Source: Brevundimonas naejangsanensis | GTDB taxonomy: Bacteria; Pseudomonadota; Alphaproteobacteria; Caulobacterales; Caulobacteraceae | NCBI RefSeq assembly: GCF_000635915.2 | Contig: NZ_CP015614.1 | Location: forward strand, 2,907,536 to 2,971,535 | Direction: 5' to 3' | Length of the DNA: 64,000 bases | Part shown: in pieces, positions 17,670 through 26,312 of the stretch | How the letters are laid out: each line of letters opens with the position of its first letter | Numbering within the stretch: position 1 is the first letter of the stretch | Position numbers and translations under genes: made by a program | The notes under the pieces: model-generated | What the model saw: the letters and a program-made list of their open reading frames with translations, nothing else | The model's database searches: none | Told to the model about the DNA's origin: nothing

Positions 17670-19342
17670 CAGCGCGCGCTCCTGTCGCCTGAACCCGCCG
17701 GCGCGTAGACGGTCAGGCGCACGTCGTCGCCCGAGGAATAGTTGTGGCCGGTGACCACGCCGACGGCCCGCCCGGCGGCGCCCAGGTCGGCCAGGGCGCG
17801 GCGGAAGGCCTCGTCGTCGCGGGCCTCGACGATGGCCGGACGACCCTCGGCCAGGGCGCGGGCGGCGCCGGCGCCGTCGGTCAGCTGGGTGTCCTTGCCG
17901 GTCAGGAAGACGAAGCTGGGCTCATGGAAGGTGGTGATGGCCACCGGCCCCGGATAGCGGCCCTGGGCGGGGTTCAGCTCGGCCGAGTCCAGCGTCTGCA
18001 CCAGGCGCGGCGCGATCGACAGCGGGCGCAGCTGGCGGATGGTCCCTGCCAGGCCCGCATGGGCCAGAATGCCGAAGACGACGGCGATCAGCACCCCGGT
18101 GATCGCCGCGCGGTTGACCAGCAGGAAGCCTCCGACCGCCGCGGCCATGACGGCGAAGACGATGGTGACGGTGGCCCAAGTCTGGGCGGTCGAGCGGCCG
18201 AACTCGGTCAGGCCGTAGACGGTGATCAGGCAGATGACCACGGCCGCGAACAGGCCCAGCAAGGCGCCGGTCACCCGCGACACCTTGCCGATCGGCTGGG
18301 TCAGGGCGGCGGCGGCCAGCAGGGCGATCGCGCCGAAGGTGGGCAGGGTGTAGTGCCACAGCTTGGTCGGGGCCAGTTCGAACATCAGCCAGGCCGGGAC
18401 CAGCCAGCAGACGGCGAAGCGGATCGCCGGCTCGGCCCGGCGATGCCAGCCCGTCGACAGGGCGGCGGGCAGCATCAGGGTGACGGGGAACAGCAGCAGC
18501 GGCGACAACAGCACATACATGCCGGGGAAGCCGCCGTGGCTTTCGTGCGCGCCCGCGATCTTGGGCGCCAGGTCGCCGCCGATGGCTTCGCGCCAGAAGC
18601 CGCCGTCGGTGGCGATGGTGATGGCGATGGCCCAGGGCCCGACCAGCAGGGCCGTCAGCGGCAGGCCCCAGCCCCATCCCAACTGCCCCAGCCATTTGAT
18701 GTTGCGGTCCCAGATCGACAGGGCGATGACGGCCAGCGCCACGACCAGAAGGCCGATCGGTCCCTTGATCAGGATGGACAGGCCGATCCCGACCCAGAAA
18801 AGCAGCTTGTGCAGCCGGTTCGACTTCTCGCCCGCCCGCGTGGACATGTAGATGCGCGCCAGCGCCGCCATCGACAGGGTGGTCAGACCCGCCAGCATGG
18901 CGTCGGTCTTGGCGATGCCCGCCTCGGTCGACAGCAGGAAGGTCGCGCCCAGCATCACGCCGGCCAGGAAGCCCGCCCTGTTGCCGAACAGGGCGGCGCC
19001 CGCCCAGGCCACGGCCCAGGCCGCCAGCATGGCGCCCAGCAGGGACGGCAGGCGATAGGGCTGGATGGTGCGGTCCTCGACGTCCGAAGTCACGGCCACG
19101 GCGGCGGCCTGCATCCAGTAGATGCCGATGGGCTTCTTCCAGCGCGGATCGTCCTGGAAGCGGATGTCGACATAGTCGCCGCCTTCCAGCATCTGGGCCG
19201 TCGCCTGGGCGAAGCGGCTCTCGTCCCGGTCCAGCGGCGGCAGCAGCAGCAGGCCGGGCAGGCCGGCGATCAGGGCCAGCAGGGCCGCAAGGACAGGGCC
19301 GCGCCAGCCGGCGATGTAATGATCCAGGTTCGGGCGGTTCAT
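17669..19342 (-). CDS. ArnT/PMT-like membrane glycosyltransferase (GT83/GT39 type)
   Basis: 557 residues with about 11-12 hydrophobic segments. The first periplasmic loop has LDRDESRFAQATAQMLEGG (acidic pair D38/D40 and E41), the metal/donor site of polyprenyl-phosphate-sugar glycosyltransferases, and KKPIGIYW at 69-76 is the ArnT hallmark. The soluble C-terminal domain starts near residue 430. Such enzymes transfer a sugar from undecaprenyl phosphate to lipid A, LPS core or protein at the periplasmic face. A GT2 of the DPM1/ArnC type is divergently encoded 104 bases away and would make the polyprenyl-sugar donor. The exact sugar is unknown. Confidence 0.9.
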   Translation of the reverse strand: MNRPNLDHYIAGWRGPVLAALLALIAGLPGLLLLPPLDRDESRFAQATAQMLEGGDYVDIRFQDDPRWKKPIGIYWMQAAAVAVTSDVEDRTIQPYRLPSLLGAMLAAWAVAWAGAALFGNRAGFLAGVMLGATFLLSTEAGIAKTDAMLAGLTTLSMAALARIYMSTRAGEKSNRLHKLLFWVGIGLSILIKGPIGLLVVALAVIALSIWDRNIKWLGQLGWGWGLPLTALLVGPWAIAITIATDGGFWREAIGGDLAPKIAGAHESHGGFPGMYVLLSPLLLFPVTLMLPAALSTGWHRRAEPAIRFAVCWLVPAWLMFELAPTKLWHYTLPTFGAIALLAAAALTQPIGKVSRVTGALLGLFAAVVICLITVYGLTEFGRSTAQTWATVTIVFAVMAAAVGGFLLVNRAAITGVLIAVVFGILAHAGLAGTIRQLRPLSIAPRLVQTLDSAELNPAQGRYPGPVAITTFHEPSFVFLTGKDTQLTDGAGAARALAEGRPAIVEARDDEAFRRALADLGAAGRAVGVVTGHNYSSGDDVRLTVYAPAGSGDRSAR

Positions 19343-19446
19343 GGCGCACTCGTATCACGCCGGACGCGGCGTCCGGAAGCTTCGCCTTGTGCGACGGCTG
19401 TGGACGCGCCGTTTCGCCGAGGCGCGGCCTGCGCTAAGGAAGGCCG

Positions 19447-20184
19447 ATGACCGACCGCTCCGCTTCCTCGCCCGACATTTCCGTCGTCGTGCCCGTGCAT
19501 GATGAATCCGGCGCCGCCGTGCCCCTGGCGCGCGAAATCGCCGAGGCCTTCGCCGGGCGGTCCTATGAGATGATCTTCGTCAACGACGCCAGCCGGGACT
19601 CCACCCTGGCCGAGCTGCAGGCGGCGATGGCCGAACTGCCCGCCCTGCGGGTGCTGTCGCACGGAACCAACGCGGGGCAGAGCCGGGCGGTGCGCACCGG
19701 CGTCCTGGCCGCGCGGGCGCCGATCATCGTCACCCTGGACGGCGACGGCCAGAACCCGCCCGCCGACGCCCCGCGCCTGGTCGACGCCCTGATCGCCGCC
19801 CCGCCCAGCGTCGCCCTGGTCGGCGGCGTGCGCGCCAAGCGTCAGGACAGCAACGCCAAGCGCCAGGCGTCGCTATGGGCCAACCGCATCCGCAGGAAAC
19901 TGCTGGGCGACGACGCCGACGACACCGGCTGCGGGCTGAAGGCCTTCCGCCGCGACGTCTTCCTGCGCCTGCCCTACTTCGATCACATCCACCGCTATCT
20001 GCCCGCCCTGATGATCCGCGAGGGGTATGAGAACCGCTACCTCGAGGTCGATCACCGCCACCGCGAGACGGGCCGGTCGAAATACACCAACTGGGGCCGG
20101 CTGCGGGCGTCCTTCTCGGACCTGCTGGGCGTGATGTGGCTGAAGTCGCGCTCGCGCCGACCGGGGGCGGTGACGGAGTTCTGA
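19447..20184 (+). CDS. DPM1/ArnC-like GT2 glycosyltransferase (polyprenyl-phosphate sugar synthase)
   Basis: 245 residues, GT-A fold: SVVVPVHDESG at the N-terminus, IFVNDASRDST, and the metal-binding TLDGDGQNPP. GCGLKAFRRDVF and the TGRSKYTNWGRL segment are typical of dolichyl/undecaprenyl-phosphate sugar synthases. It lacks the two C-terminal membrane helices of ArnC and ends shortly after a basic stretch, as DPM1-like soluble forms do. It likely loads a sugar onto undecaprenyl phosphate for the divergent ArnT-like enzyme; this pairing is inference from position. Confidence 0.88.
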   Translation: MTDRSASSPDISVVVPVHDESGAAVPLAREIAEAFAGRSYEMIFVNDASRDSTLAELQAAMAELPALRVLSHGTNAGQSRAVRTGVLAARAPIIVTLDGDGQNPPADAPRLVDALIAAPPSVALVGGVRAKRQDSNAKRQASLWANRIRRKLLGDDADDTGCGLKAFRRDVFLRLPYFDHIHRYLPALMIREGYENRYLEVDHRHRETGRSKYTNWGRLRASFSDLLGVMWLKSRSRRPGAVTEF

Positions 20185-20240
20185 GGCGGCGGTCGCTTCG
20201 CTCATGAGCGGCCTGCTCTCACGCCCTTCCTTCCACCACC

Positions 20241-20346
20241 CCGTCATCCTCGGGCTTGACCCGACGATCCAGTTGTCCGTCTGCTCAACGGTCGACCGTG
20301 AGCACGCTGCTGTGCTCGATCCTCGGGTCAAGCCCGAGGATGACGG
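20241..20346. repeat. Intergenic inverted-repeat element (REP/MITE-like)
   Basis: Two 29-base arms (20241-20269 and 20318-20346) are inverted complements with a single mismatch, separated by 48 bases. The arms contain the nested palindrome CGGGCTTGACCCG, a type of intergenic repeat common in Caulobacterales and sphingomonads. No open frame of note lies inside. It sits between the convergent GT2 gene and the phaR-linked gene and may act as a transcription end or be a remnant mobile element. Confidence 0.8.
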
Positions 20347-20405
20347 CGGAGTGTAGGGGACAGTGGGGAGGATGCCGGGGCAGTGGGCGGGGGCGCCATC
20401 GCCCC

Positions 20406-20483
20406 CTAGCTGAACGCCAGGAAGATCACCGCCACCACGGTGGCGTCGAACAGGCGGGCGGCGAGGCTGAGAACGGCGGGCAT
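20406..20483 (-). CDS. Possible 25-residue hydrophobic small protein
   Basis: An ATG-TAG frame of 25 codons on the minus strand encodes MPAVLSLAARLFDATVVAVI followed by FLAFS, which looks like a single membrane helix with an Arg/Asp break. Third positions are almost all G or C, like neighbouring genes. There is no clear Shine-Dalgarno sequence, and it lies in a 355-base gap otherwise holding only the inverted repeat at 20241-20346. Real expression is uncertain. Confidence 0.3.
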   Translation of the reverse strand: MPAVLSLAARLFDATVVAVIFLAFS

Positions 20484-20539
20484 GGCGCGATCCGAAGACG
20501 GTTGAGCCTGCGTCCTCGCAATTCAGGCGCCAGTCGCCG

Positions 20540-20905
20540 TCAGATCTCGGTCTTGCGCGCCCGACCCGGCGAGGGGCGCCGGTCGTGCCGCCCTGAATAT
20601 TCCCGGCCCAGATAGGTGGTGCGCGCCGCGTCCAGCACCGGAGCGCCGCCCTTCAGCCCGCGCTTCTGCCCTGACTGGCCCAGCACCTGAGCGGCGAAGG
20701 CGGCGGGCGGCGGGGGCGGGGTGACGGCAGGCTTTGCCGGGGAGGCGGCAGGATCGGCCGCCTGATCCGCCGCTTCGGCCTCGGTCGGGACCAGGGCGCG
20801 CGCGCGACGCCGCTCGCGACGGCGACGGTCCTTGTCGCCCCGCTCATCGACCACGGGGTCGTTCATCGGGCCCGCCGCGCCGATCGGACGGATCTCGTCC
20901 GTCAT
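20540..20905 (-). CDS. Small basic hypothetical protein downstream of phaR
   Basis: 121 residues, low-complexity Arg-rich and Pro/Ala-rich in the middle (a run of prolines around residue 63). A more ordered C-terminal half carries FAAQVLGQSGQKRGLKGG and a TTYLGREYSG motif, which looks conserved rather than random. Its ATG follows the phaR stop by six bases and an AAGGA site lies in the phaR end, so it is co-transcribed with phaR. No known domain recognised. A nucleic-acid- or granule-associated role would fit the charge, but that is a guess. Confidence 0.65.
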   Translation of the reverse strand: MTDEIRPIGAAGPMNDPVVDERGDKDRRRRERRRARALVPTEAEAADQAADPAASPAKPAVTPPPPPAAFAAQVLGQSGQKRGLKGGAPVLDAARTTYLGREYSGRHDRRPSPGRARKTEI

Positions 20906-20911
20906 CCCGGT

Positions 20912-21535
20912 TCAGTCCTTGGACTGGGCGAGGCGGTCGATCTGAGCCCGCATCTCGTCCATCTGGCGGCGCATCTCGTCCAGGGCCGCGTCGTCCTTGG
21001 CCGGCGCCGTCTTGGCTTCGGCGGGCGACGCCTCCGCCGCTTCGTCTTCGGCGCGGGCATGGGCGAAGCCGGGGAACATCCGCATGGCGCGCTCGAACAT
21101 GGCCATGTTCTGGCGCACGGCTTCTTCCATCAGATTGCCGCCGGGCGCCGCAGAGAAGGCGCGGGTGAACTGGCCGCGCAACTGCTCCTGCTGGCGGGTG
21201 AAGCTGTCCAGCGACATCTCCAGATAGGACGGCAGCACCCCTTGCATGGAGTTGCCGTAGAAGCCGATCAGCTGACGCAGGAACTGCACCGGCAGCAGGG
21301 CCTCGCCCCGGCTCTCCTCCTCGAAGATGATCTGGGTCAGGATCTGGCGCGTCAGATCGTCGTTGGTCTTGGCGTCATGGACGGTAAATTCCACGCCTTC
21401 GCGCACCATCCGCGCCAGATCGTCCAGCGTCACATAGGCGCTGGTGGCGGTGTTATAGAGCCGCCGGTTTGCATATTTCTTGATGACGACCATGCCGTCA
21501 CGGGTTTTTCCGCCCTCGGATTTCTTGTCGGCCAC
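20912..21535 (-). CDS. phaR: Polyhydroxyalkanoate synthesis repressor
   Basis: PhaR binds DNA and PHB granules and represses phasin and PHB genes until polymer accumulates. The DNA-binding domain is at the N-terminus (VVIKKYANRRLYNTATSAYV), followed by the accumulation-regulator domain with LTQIIFEEESRG. A long acidic/Ala-rich linker and a C-terminal helix with heptad-like spacing suited to oligomerisation (LDEMRRQMDEMRAQIDRLA) follow. The GTG at 21533-21535 gives 207 residues; an ATG 33 bases upstream is an alternative. A PHB-pathway thiolase gene lies about 1 kb away, which supports the call. Confidence 0.93.
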   Translation of the reverse strand: MADKKSEGGKTRDGMVVIKKYANRRLYNTATSAYVTLDDLARMVREGVEFTVHDAKTNDDLTRQILTQIIFEEESRGEALLPVQFLRQLIGFYGNSMQGVLPSYLEMSLDSFTRQQEQLRGQFTRAFSAAPGGNLMEEAVRQNMAMFERAMRMFPGFAHARAEDEAAEASPAEAKTAPAKDDAALDEMRRQMDEMRAQIDRLAQSKD

Positions 21536-21613
21536 GCTTGTTCTCGCGATGTTGCAACGCCCAAGCATCCCGCATTGCGGCGGCGAAGGCGAGTCCCGTC
21601 TTTCCTAGTCGGC

Positions 21614-22309
21614 TCAGCCGTTGACCAGCACCACGCCGATCAAGATGGCTGCCCAGTGGACGCCCGCGCCCGTCACCACAAAGCCGTGCCAGATGGCGCG
21701 GCGGAACTTCACCTTCTGCCTGACGAAGACGAAGACGCCGGACGTGTAGATCAGCCCGCCGACGACCAGCAGGCTCAGCGCCAGCGGGTGCACCGTCTCG
21801 ATCATCGGCTTGAGCGCGAACACCGCCACCCAGCCGAACAGGACGTAGATCACGCTCCAGAAGGCGTCCGACAGGCGCGGCGCCAGCATCTTCACCGCTG
21901 CGCCGACCAAAGCCATCGTCCAGACGGCGGCGGTGAATCCGACAGACCAGGCCCCCTCGAAGCGCACCGCCGTGAACGGCGTGTAGCTGCCCGCGATCAT
22001 CAGGAAGATGGCCGCCTCGTCCAGCCGCCGCAGCACTGGCCGCGCGGCGCAGGGATGGGTCAGGTTGTAGACGGTCGAGGCCGCCAGCATGGCCACGAGA
22101 CACAGGGCGTAGATCGCCGTCGAAACCGCCGCGCCGACGCCTGCATAGACGCTGGCCAGCACCGCCAGCACCACGCCGCCCGCCACCGCCAAGGCCAGCC
22201 CGATCAGGTGAACCCACAGGTCGGCCATGCGCTCGGCGCGCGTCTGATAATGCTCGATCATGTCGAGCTCGTCGGGGGTGCAGATGCGGCGGGCCAGATG
22301 TTTCAGCAT
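21614..22309 (-). CDS. Hemolysin III / PAQR-family membrane protein
   Basis: 231 residues with seven predicted helices. Family motifs are present: AERMADLWVHLIG at the first helix, STVYNLTHP (Ser and His of the zinc-like site), LDEAAIFLMIAGSYTPF (Asp) and the C-terminal IWHGFVVTGAGVHW with its two His residues. The start is the ATG at 22307-22309 (MLKHLARRICTPDEL). The reading frame remains open far upstream, but that part is antisense to the thiolase and is not protein-like. Members of this family act as membrane stress proteins or hydrolases; true haemolysis is doubtful. It is divergent from phaA. Confidence 0.88.
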   Translation of the reverse strand: MLKHLARRICTPDELDMIEHYQTRAERMADLWVHLIGLALAVAGGVVLAVLASVYAGVGAAVSTAIYALCLVAMLAASTVYNLTHPCAARPVLRRLDEAAIFLMIAGSYTPFTAVRFEGAWSVGFTAAVWTMALVGAAVKMLAPRLSDAFWSVIYVLFGWVAVFALKPMIETVHPLALSLLVVGGLIYTSGVFVFVRQKVKFRRAIWHGFVVTGAGVHWAAILIGVVLVNG

Positions 22310-22411
22310 GGACGAACTCTCAACGGGGCGACGTCTCCTTCCCTGTTTCAAAGCGCGTCTGCGGCCATCGTTCCCGGCTCTTGCTGCGACGCGGCGATGA
22401 CGTTTTGCTGA

Positions 22412-22425
22412 TTGCTGCATCGCAA
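22412..22425. promoter_or_regulatory. Candidate PhaR-type operator in the phaA promoter region
   Basis: TTGC and GCAA half sites (22412-22415 and 22422-22425) form an inverted repeat with TGC repeats nearby (22381-22390). PhaR sites in other proteobacteria are TGC-rich inverted repeats. It lies 65-78 bases before phaA and in the intergenic region shared with the hemolysin-III gene. Suggestive only. Confidence 0.3.
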
Positions 22426-22483
22426 CAGGTGACGGCCGCGGCCGAATGCGGCACAACCCCGCCAAGATTTCTCCAGGGAGTGA

Positions 22484-23662
<1,179 letters not shown>

Positions 23663-23687
23663 GCGCGAAGCTACAGGCTGAAACAGC

Positions 23688-23717
23688 AAAGGCCGGCGAG
23701 CGATCGCCGGCCTTTTT
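23688..23717 (+). terminator. Rho-independent terminator of phaA
   Basis: Perfect 12-bp stem (23688-23699 with 23704-23715), loop GCGA, ending in TTTTT (23713-23717). It begins 26 bases after the phaA stop. Confidence 0.92.
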
Positions 23718-23720
23718 GCT

Positions 23721-23883
23721 TTCCTCCCCATGCAATGGGGAGGGGGACCACGAAGTGGTGGAGGGGCCAGCTATGGGCGCTGGCCTGTCAGAATCAGCTC
23801 GCCGTCTCGCCATCTGTTCGCGTCAGCGCGCGGACAGCCCCTCCACCGCTACGCGGTCCCCCTCCCCACGCTGTGGGGAGGAA
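23721..23883. repeat. Long inverted-repeat element (MITE/REP-like)
   Basis: Two 47-base arms (23721-23767 and 23837-23883) match as inverted complements at about 39 of 47 positions, with a 69-base centre. Each arm itself holds two small palindromes built on CCTCCCC/GGGGAGG and CCACC/GGTGG. Elements with this sequence style are scattered through Caulobacterales and sphingomonad genomes. It lies between the phaA terminator and the end of the subtilase gene, and has no coding content. Confidence 0.8.
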
Positions 23884-23895
23884 AAATAGCGCGTC

Positions 23896-26229
23896 TCAGA
23901 ACCCTCGCCGCCAGCTGCCGAGCAGGGCGTAGCCGGTCGGGGCGTCGGCGCGGTGCTGTTCTTCGCGGCTGGCCACGGCCTCCAGCTGCAGCCACGACCG
24001 GCCGGGCAGGGCGTGCAGGCTGCGGACGCTGAAGTCGATCTGCCGTCCCGACGGCGCGGCCGAGAAGCGCCGCTCCGAGAAGGTCACCGGGTCGAAATAC
24101 TCCAACGGCGCATCGGCCAGGAAGGCGCTGAACGTCCCGTCCTCGATCCGCAGCGGCTGGGAAATTTCCCAGCTCAGGCTGCTGCAGCCCAGCGCCTTTG
24201 CGATTGACCAGGACGGGCAGGCCGACTGCAGGGCGATGCGCCAGGTCGAGCTGAGCGCCGGGGCGGACAGATGCAGGAACCGCCCCTCCAGCTCGGTGCG
24301 GCCCAGGCCCGCCTCGCCCGACAGGGTCAAACCGCGTCCCAGCGCCACATCCGCCCCGACCGCCGCAAAGCGGGTGCGCGACGGCAGGGCGAAGTCCGAG
24401 CGCGTCGGCAGATAGGCGCCCAGCGGCCCCATCCCTTCGTCCAGAGACCCGACGCTGAACGACAGGCCCCCTCGGTCTTGGCCGCCGCGATCCTGCTCCT
24501 CGCCTGCAAAACGCCAGTCCAGCCCGGCGCGGGCGTAGGTCGAGGCGTCGCGCTCGACCGGACGCAGCGGCGCGCGGCGGTCGCCCGACCCGGTCTCGGC
24601 GCTGAAGGTCAGGGCGCCGAGCTTCAGCCCCCCGCGCAGGGCGTGGTCCGCCTGGGTCAGGGCCACAAAACCGTCGCCGGACCCGCTGCGGAAGGGCGAG
24701 CTGGCGCCGCCCTGACCCTGCCAGGCGGTCAGGGACAGCGGACCCGCCTGCACGTCGAACAGAGCCTCGCTGCGCGTCTCGTCGCCCAGCCACGGCGCGT
24801 CAAACGGGGTGTAGCGGGCGACCACCGGCTCGGGCACGGCCACCGGCGTGGCGGCGGCCAGCGACAGACGCGTCCCGCCCGGCGCATCCAGCGTCACCTG
24901 CGACTGCTGCATCGGCGTCGGATTTCTGGGCTGATAGCTGCGGCGCGGCGCGGGGCCGTAGGCGGCGCCCAGGTCCACGCGGAACAGCCGCTCATATTCG
25001 TCATAGGCGATGGTGCTCAGCGCCCCCGTGCGGCCCAGGGCGTCGCCGAACGGTCCGCCGACATGGGCGCCGGGCTCCAGCGCGATATTCACCGCCGCCC
25101 CGGTCGCCATCGGCGCCGAGGTCGCGCCCACCGGCTGGAAGGCGCGGGCGATGTCCAGCAGGCCGCGGCCGTAGACGATGTCGGTTCCCGCATCGCCCGC
25201 CTCGCGCCCGGTGCGCAGCAGGATGTCGATGGCCTGCCGTCCGGTCAGGTTGGGGAAGGCCTCCAGCAGCAGGGCCAGCGCCCCCGCCACGGCGGGCGAG
25301 GCGAAGGAGGTGCCGTTCACCCGCCAGCAGCCCTCGTCCTCGCAGTCGACAATGACGTCGACGCCGGGCGCGGACAGGAAGGCGTTCTGCGACACGCCGG
25401 CGCGGTTGGAGAAGGCGGCGATCTGCTGGGCCTGGTCATGCGCCCCCGTGACGATGATGGCGCCGGCGAAACGCGGATCGCTGGCGTAGCGGCCGGGCCA
25501 TTCGGGGTTGGCGCCCTCCTCATTGCCCGAGGCGATGGCGAAGACCACGCCCGCATTGATCGCGCGCAGCAGGGCCGCCTCGAACTGGGCGCCCAGCGGG
25601 CCTTCGCCGCCGAGCGATAGATTGATCACCCGCGCCCCGTTCTGAACCGCGTAATCCAGCGCGCGCGCCAGGTCGCTGCTTTTGAAGCACATCTTGTCTT
25701 CGGGTTTGGCGCAGTCGCTGACGTCGGCTCGGACCGACAGGATGGTCGAGTTGAAGGCCACTCCGACCGTGCCGTAGTTGTTGAAGGGCGCGGCGATGAC
25801 GCTGGCCACCCGCGTCCCGTGCCGGTCCTCGCCCTCGCGCTCGTTGCGACCGGCGACGATGTCTGTGGACAGGGGCGAGATGTTCGCGCCCAGGTCCTGA
25901 TGGTTCATGCGGATGCCGGAATCCACCACCCCGACGGTGACGCCGCGCCCGGTCGCGCCCGTGCGCCAGGCGGCGATGGCCTGAGCATCGGCCACGCCCC
26001 AGTTGCGTTGGTATTCGCGCGAGGCTTCCGACGGGATCGGCGGAGGGGGTGGCGGGGGCGGTGGTGGAGGAGGCGGCGGCGGCGGTGGCGGCGGCGGCGG
26101 TGGAGGCGTGGGCGTGACGATGCCGCCTCCACCACCCCCTCCGCCCCCGCCGCAAGCGGCCAGCGGCGTCGCCAGCAAGCCCAGGACGCTGATCGAGATC
26201 GCGATCCGCCGCAGTCGATGAACAGCCAT
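23896..26229 (-). CDS. Lipoprotein S8 subtilase, autotransporter-like
   Basis: 777 residues. A lipoprotein signal ends at TPLAACG (Cys26), followed by ten Gly and a run of more than 20 Pro. The subtilisin domain has Asp near 103 (VVDSGI), His near 137 (RHGTRVASV), the oxyanion ASGNE and the catalytic Ser near 308 (GTSFASPAVAGA). The C-terminal 400 residues are beta-rich and end in ...WRRGF, a terminal aromatic as in outer-membrane barrels. This plan (lipid anchor, Pro/Gly linker, S8 protease, barrel) resembles the autotransporter proteases NalP and SphB1, which shed other surface proteins; that function is inference. AGAGGGA precedes the ATG. Confidence 0.85.
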   Translation of the reverse strand: MAVHRLRRIAISISVLGLLATPLAACGGGGGGGGGGIVTPTPPPPPPPPPPPPPPPPPPPPPPPIPSEASREYQRNWGVADAQAIAAWRTGATGRGVTVGVVDSGIRMNHQDLGANISPLSTDIVAGRNEREGEDRHGTRVASVIAAPFNNYGTVGVAFNSTILSVRADVSDCAKPEDKMCFKSSDLARALDYAVQNGARVINLSLGGEGPLGAQFEAALLRAINAGVVFAIASGNEEGANPEWPGRYASDPRFAGAIIVTGAHDQAQQIAAFSNRAGVSQNAFLSAPGVDVIVDCEDEGCWRVNGTSFASPAVAGALALLLEAFPNLTGRQAIDILLRTGREAGDAGTDIVYGRGLLDIARAFQPVGATSAPMATGAAVNIALEPGAHVGGPFGDALGRTGALSTIAYDEYERLFRVDLGAAYGPAPRRSYQPRNPTPMQQSQVTLDAPGGTRLSLAAATPVAVPEPVVARYTPFDAPWLGDETRSEALFDVQAGPLSLTAWQGQGGASSPFRSGSGDGFVALTQADHALRGGLKLGALTFSAETGSGDRRAPLRPVERDASTYARAGLDWRFAGEEQDRGGQDRGGLSFSVGSLDEGMGPLGAYLPTRSDFALPSRTRFAAVGADVALGRGLTLSGEAGLGRTELEGRFLHLSAPALSSTWRIALQSACPSWSIAKALGCSSLSWEISQPLRIEDGTFSAFLADAPLEYFDPVTFSERRFSAAPSGRQIDFSVRSLHALPGRSWLQLEAVASREEQHRADAPTGYALLGSWRRGF

Positions 26230-26238
26230 GGTTCCCTC

Positions 26239-26275
26239 TTCCGAAACCTATTGGGCCATTAGGCCGGTTTCGGAA
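26239..26275. promoter_or_regulatory. Inverted repeat abutting the subtilase ribosome-binding site
   Basis: Perfect 10-base arms (26239-26248 and 26266-26275) with a 17-base centre that contains a further GGCC pair. It lies between the dapD stop and the subtilase start on the minus strand. The Shine-Dalgarno stretch (26233-26239) touches the arm, so the structure could limit translation, mark transcript processing or bind a regulator. There is no T tract, so it is not a typical terminator. Confidence 0.45.
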
Positions 26276-26312
26276 CGATTGACGAGCCTGTTTCGACAGC
26301 GCCGCTTGGGAA

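Noticed and set aside
17744..19450. Long open frame (568 codons) on the plus strand opposite the ArnT-like gene
   Set aside because: Gln/Gly/Asp/Arg-rich low-complexity translation, no ribosome-binding site, and exact overlap with a gene having clear membrane topology and catalytic motifs.
26040..26105. GGTGGCGG-type repeat tract, CRISPR-like at first sight
   Set aside because: It encodes the poly-Pro stretch of the subtilase; units are short codon repeats with no spacers. The same applies to the tract at 53226-53285 in gspC.
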